This document shows positions 6,401 to 8,920 of a stretch of DNA of 8,920 nt, piece by piece. Source of the stretch: Bacteroidales bacterium (GTDB taxonomy: Bacteria > Bacteroidota > Bacteroidia > Bacteroidales > JAADJA01); NCBI GenBank assembly GCA_029934735.1, contig JAOZLR010000059.1, positions 1 through 8,920 on the forward strand, given 5' to 3'. Each line of letters starts with the position of its first letter. The first letter of the stretch is position 1. The translations under genes and the position numbers were made by a program. The notes beneath the pieces are model-generated. The model was not told where the DNA came from and did not search any database. It was given only the letters and a program-made list of their open reading frames with translations.

Positions 6401-8362
6401 ATGAGTTATATCAAATTTGATAAATCGAAACTAATAAATCTTGAGTATTCTTTGAATAAGGAGTTACTTAGGACGAACAGGGCAGGTTCGTATGCAAGTA
6501 CTACTATTGTTGGGTGTAATACAAGAAAGTACCATGGGCTTTTGGTTGCCCTTCAGCCACAGATTGACAGGGGGCATCATGTGTTGCTTTCAACCCTTGA
6601 TGTTACTGTGATACAGCGGAATGCTGAATTTAACCTAGCAATCCACAGCTATGGAGATAATTCTTATGAACCGCGAGGACATAAATATATTCGTGATTTT
6701 GAATCGGAACCAATTCCTAAACTTACATACAGGGTGGGTGGTGTGATTATGACCAAAGAGAGAGTTTATGTATTGAGCGAAGACAGGTTTATGATCCGTT
6801 TTGAAATTCTGGAAGCGCATTCGGCAACTACATTAAGGTTTAAACCTATGCTCGCATTCAGAAGTGTTCATTCACTGAGTAAGCAAAATGACTATGCCGA
6901 TACTTCCTATACTGAAATAAAGAATGGCATTAAGGTTAGAATGTACGAACCCTATTCCGATTTGTATCTTCAGTTTTCAAGAAAATCAAAATATGCACAT
7001 AATCCTGACTGGAATTATAACATAGAATATCCCAAAGAGAGGACAAGAGGGTATGAGTATCATGAAGATCTTTATATGCCGGGAATATTTGAATTATCAG
7101 TCAAGAAGGGTGATGTAATAATTTTTTCTGCGGGTTTAAACGAAATCGAACCGAAAAAATTACGGGGAGCGTTTGCAAAGGAAACTGTAGATAGGGTACC
7201 CCGCGATACTTTTATCCATTGTCTGGAAAATGCTGCCAAGCAGTTTTTGGTTGAGAGAGAGGGTAACACTGAATTAATTGCAGGTTATCACTGGTTTCAT
7301 ATTTGTGGCAGGACTGCTTTTGTGTCATTACCCGGTCTTTTATTAACTCAAAATGATACCGGTCATTTTCTAAGCATTGTTGATACAATGATTTCTAAAA
7401 TGCAAGGTCCGTTTTTCCCGATCACAGATGATGGAAGTATGCTCCATTATAGCTCTGTTGATGCCTCATTATGGTTTTTTCTTGCATTGCAACGATATAT
7501 TGAGTTTACAGGTGATGATAAATTGATCTGGGATAAATATGGAAAGGTGATGAAGAAAATCCTTGAAGAATATAAAAAAGGTACTTCATACAATATTTCT
7601 ATGCAGGATGATGGCTTGCTTTATGCCGGAGGAGAGAATGATGTTCTTACATGGATGAATACCGTTATCGAAGGAAAGCCGGTAGTCAACAGAAACGGCC
7701 TTGCAGTTGAAATTAACGGATTGTGGTATAATGCTATTAAGTTTTATATTGAACTTAATGAGAGGTATGGCAAGGGGAGGACTTCCGAGTGGAGACAAAT
7801 TACAAAAGAGATTGAAAAATCATTTGTAGAAACATTTTGGGATAGTGAAAATGAGTTGATGGCCGACTGTGTCAGGGGTGATTATAGAGATTTTTCTGTT
7901 CGCCCCAACCAGGTGATACTTACAGCATTACCTTATAGTCCGGTTAATGATGATATAAAATATAGAATTTTACAGATAGCAGAGGGGGAGTTGCTTACGC
8001 CGAGAGGCCTTCGGACACTTTCGCCCAACAATCCGGTTTACAAAGGTGTTTACAAGGGGGATATTATTCAGCGTGATCTTGCATATCATAACGGTTCTGC
8101 CTTTCCCTGGCTCCTCGGATTTTTTGTAGAAGGTTATTTGAAACTGCATCGAAAGAGCGGTGTGTCATTTGCTAAAAAATTATTGAACGGTTTTGAGTCG
8201 GAGATGACGGAACACGGAATCGGAACTATTTCTGAATTATATTACGGTGATCCTCCCTATCGTGGTAAAGGAGCTATTTCCCAAGCCTGGAGTGTTTCGG
8301 AATTACTCAGAATGAATTATTTAATAAATAAAGTTGAGAATCAATCAGACCCAAAAAGATGA
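6401..8362 (+). CDS. Amylo-alpha-1,6-glucosidase / glycogen debranching enzyme family (GH133-like), with altered acidic motifs
   Basis: A 653-residue cytosolic protein with the two-domain bacterial debranching-enzyme build. The N-terminal GDE domain covers about 18-245 (TNRAGSYASTTIVGCNTRKYHGLL, 25-48). The C-terminal (alpha/alpha)6 glucosidase domain covers about 275-640: AGYHWF (294-299), SVDASLWFF (352-360), VEINGLWYNA (436-445), TPRGLRTLSP (533-542), YHNGSAFPW (562-570), TISELYYGDPP (609-619) and SQAWSVSELLR (627-637). Family members remove alpha-1,6 branch glucose from glycogen-like glucans. Two usual acidic positions differ: the WGRDT motif is CGRTA (D replaced by T305) and the TWMD motif is TWMN (N420, codon AAT at 7658-7660). 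E612 in the C-terminal glutamate motif remains. Activity may therefore be changed or lost. The start at 6401 gives the normal N-terminus (MSYIKFDKSKL). The stop overlaps the next gene by 4 nt (ATGA), so the two are coupled. Confidence 0.93.
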   Translation: MSYIKFDKSKLINLEYSLNKELLRTNRAGSYASTTIVGCNTRKYHGLLVALQPQIDRGHHVLLSTLDVTVIQRNAEFNLAIHSYGDNSYEPRGHKYIRDFESEPIPKLTYRVGGVIMTKERVYVLSEDRFMIRFEILEAHSATTLRFKPMLAFRSVHSLSKQNDYADTSYTEIKNGIKVRMYEPYSDLYLQFSRKSKYAHNPDWNYNIEYPKERTRGYEYHEDLYMPGIFELSVKKGDVIIFSAGLNEIEPKKLRGAFAKETVDRVPRDTFIHCLENAAKQFLVEREGNTELIAGYHWFHICGRTAFVSLPGLLLTQNDTGHFLSIVDTMISKMQGPFFPITDDGSMLHYSSVDASLWFFLALQRYIEFTGDDKLIWDKYGKVMKKILEEYKKGTSYNISMQDDGLLYAGGENDVLTWMNTVIEGKPVVNRNGLAVEINGLWYNAIKFYIELNERYGKGRTSEWRQITKEIEKSFVETFWDSENELMADCVRGDYRDFSVRPNQVILTALPYSPVNDDIKYRILQIAEGELLTPRGLRTLSPNNPVYKGVYKGDIIQRDLAYHNGSAFPWLLGFFVEGYLKLHRKSGVSFAKKLLNGFESEMTEHGIGTISELYYGDPPYRGKGAISQAWSVSELLRMNYLINKVENQSDPKR

Positions 8363-8920
8363 AGGTATTAATGTTTGGCTGGGAATTTCCGCCTCATATA
8401 ACCGGCGGACTTGGAACTGCATCCTACGGGATGACAAAAGGACTCCTCAAGCAAGGAGTTGAAGTGCTTTTTGTTGTCCCCAAAGCCTATGGTGATGAAG
8501 ACCAGCAGGCAATACGTCTTATTAATGCCAGCGATGTTCTGGTGGATGTTGAAGATACAGAATTTGTTGAATTGGCTAAAAACCTTACATATATGGAGGT
8601 TGGGTCAAATCTGGTTCCATATCTTGATCCCGAAGAGTTTAAGAAAATCACAAATGAAACCGAACTGGAAAAGCACCTGAGAAAAAAATCTATCTTCTCC
8701 AGAAAATATAAGTTTTCAGGTAAATATGGTAAAAATTTACTTGAGGAGGTGGCCAGATATGCACTTGTTGGAGCTTCTATTGCAAAAAAATATGATTTTG
8801 ACGTAATACATGCTCACGACTGGCTGGCCTATTATGCAGGTGTTGCAGCTAAAAAAGCTAGTGGTAAACCTTTGGTTGTTCATATGCATGCTACTGAATT
8901 TGACCGCTCAGGAGAGAATA
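8359..8920 (+). CDS. Glycogen/starch synthase-like glycosyltransferase (N-terminal part, cut by window end)
   Basis: The ATG at 8359 overlaps the debranching-enzyme stop codon, and the frame stays open for 187 codons to the right edge. The N-terminus (MKVLMFGWEFPPHITGGLGT, 1-20) is the nucleotide-sugar-binding GGLG loop of GT-B starch/glycogen synthase-type enzymes. HAHDW at 151-155 and HMHATEFDRSGEN at 175-187 match the family's N-terminal catalytic domain. Residues about 55-130 form a charged, family-specific insertion. The enzyme likely transfers glucose from a nucleotide sugar to a growing alpha-glucan in the cytosol; donor choice (UDP- or ADP-glucose) cannot be told here. Bacteroidetes often keep this gene beside the debranching enzyme, followed by a GH57 amylase, which would lie outside the window. 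Confidence 0.9.
   Translation, partial: MKVLMFGWEFPPHITGGLGTASYGMTKGLLKQGVEVLFVVPKAYGDEDQQAIRLINASDVLVDVEDTEFVELAKNLTYMEVGSNLVPYLDPEEFKKITNETELEKHLRKKSIFSRKYKFSGKYGKNLLEEVARYALVGASIAKKYDFDVIHAHDWLAYYAGVAAKKASGKPLVVHMHATEFDRSGEN

Noticed and set aside
8459..8680. A 73-codon plus-strand frame in the glycosyltransferase region
   Set aside because: The frame starting at 8359 carries GGLG, HAHDW and HMHATEFD motifs and is open throughout, so the other frame is a shadow.
1..8920. CRISPR arrays, tRNA or rRNA genes, insertion sequences, phage or integrase genes
   Set aside because: I read both strands for short regular repeats, clover-leaf-like stretches and transposase or integrase motifs, and saw none that could be supported.

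Overview
The window looks like chromosomal DNA of a member of the Bacteroidetes (Bacteroidota). It is AT-rich. Several genes are preceded by the phylum's TAnnTTTG-type -7 promoter element, and Shine-Dalgarno sequences are mostly absent. The gene content also fits: a choice-of-anchor L surface protein with Ig-like repeats, a DUF4783 protein beside nadC, an RseC-family protein, and a glycogen debranching enzyme followed by a glycogen-synthase-like glycosyltransferase. Order and genus cannot be fixed from this stretch.

The layout is two divergent blocks. Everything left of about 4315 is on the minus strand and everything right of 4449 is on the plus strand. Positions 1-1870 hold the N-terminal 623 residues of a large secreted protein that runs off the left edge. 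It has a signal peptide, a choice-of-anchor L domain, a Calx-beta-like stretch, one Ig/PKD-like domain, and then roughly 70-residue Ig-like repeats. Positions 2092-4314 are a tight three-gene operon with 6-nt gaps: a DUF4783 lipid-free exported protein, nadC (quinolinate phosphoribosyltransferase, NAD synthesis) and a YihY/BrkB-family membrane protein.

The 134-bp region 4315-4448 carries back-to-back candidate promoters for that operon and for a plus-strand short-chain dehydrogenase. Next come a two-gene toxin-antitoxin-like cassette (4-nt overlap, own promoter) and an RseC-family redox membrane protein. That protein is not followed by the rnf genes it often accompanies. From 6401 to the right edge is a glycogen-type operon: a GH133-like debranching enzyme translationally coupled (ATGA overlap) to a glycosyltransferase truncated by the window end.

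Most of the window is ordinary housekeeping and accessory DNA, and I found no convincing undescribed system. The most interesting observation is in the debranching enzyme. Two positions that are normally acidic in the family are changed (GRD to GRT and WMD to WMN), while the C-terminal glutamate motif and the fold motifs are kept. Smaller points are the orphan RseC gene, helically phased repeats upstream of the glycogen operon, and an 11-bp inverted repeat between the YihY gene and the promoter of the surface-protein gene.
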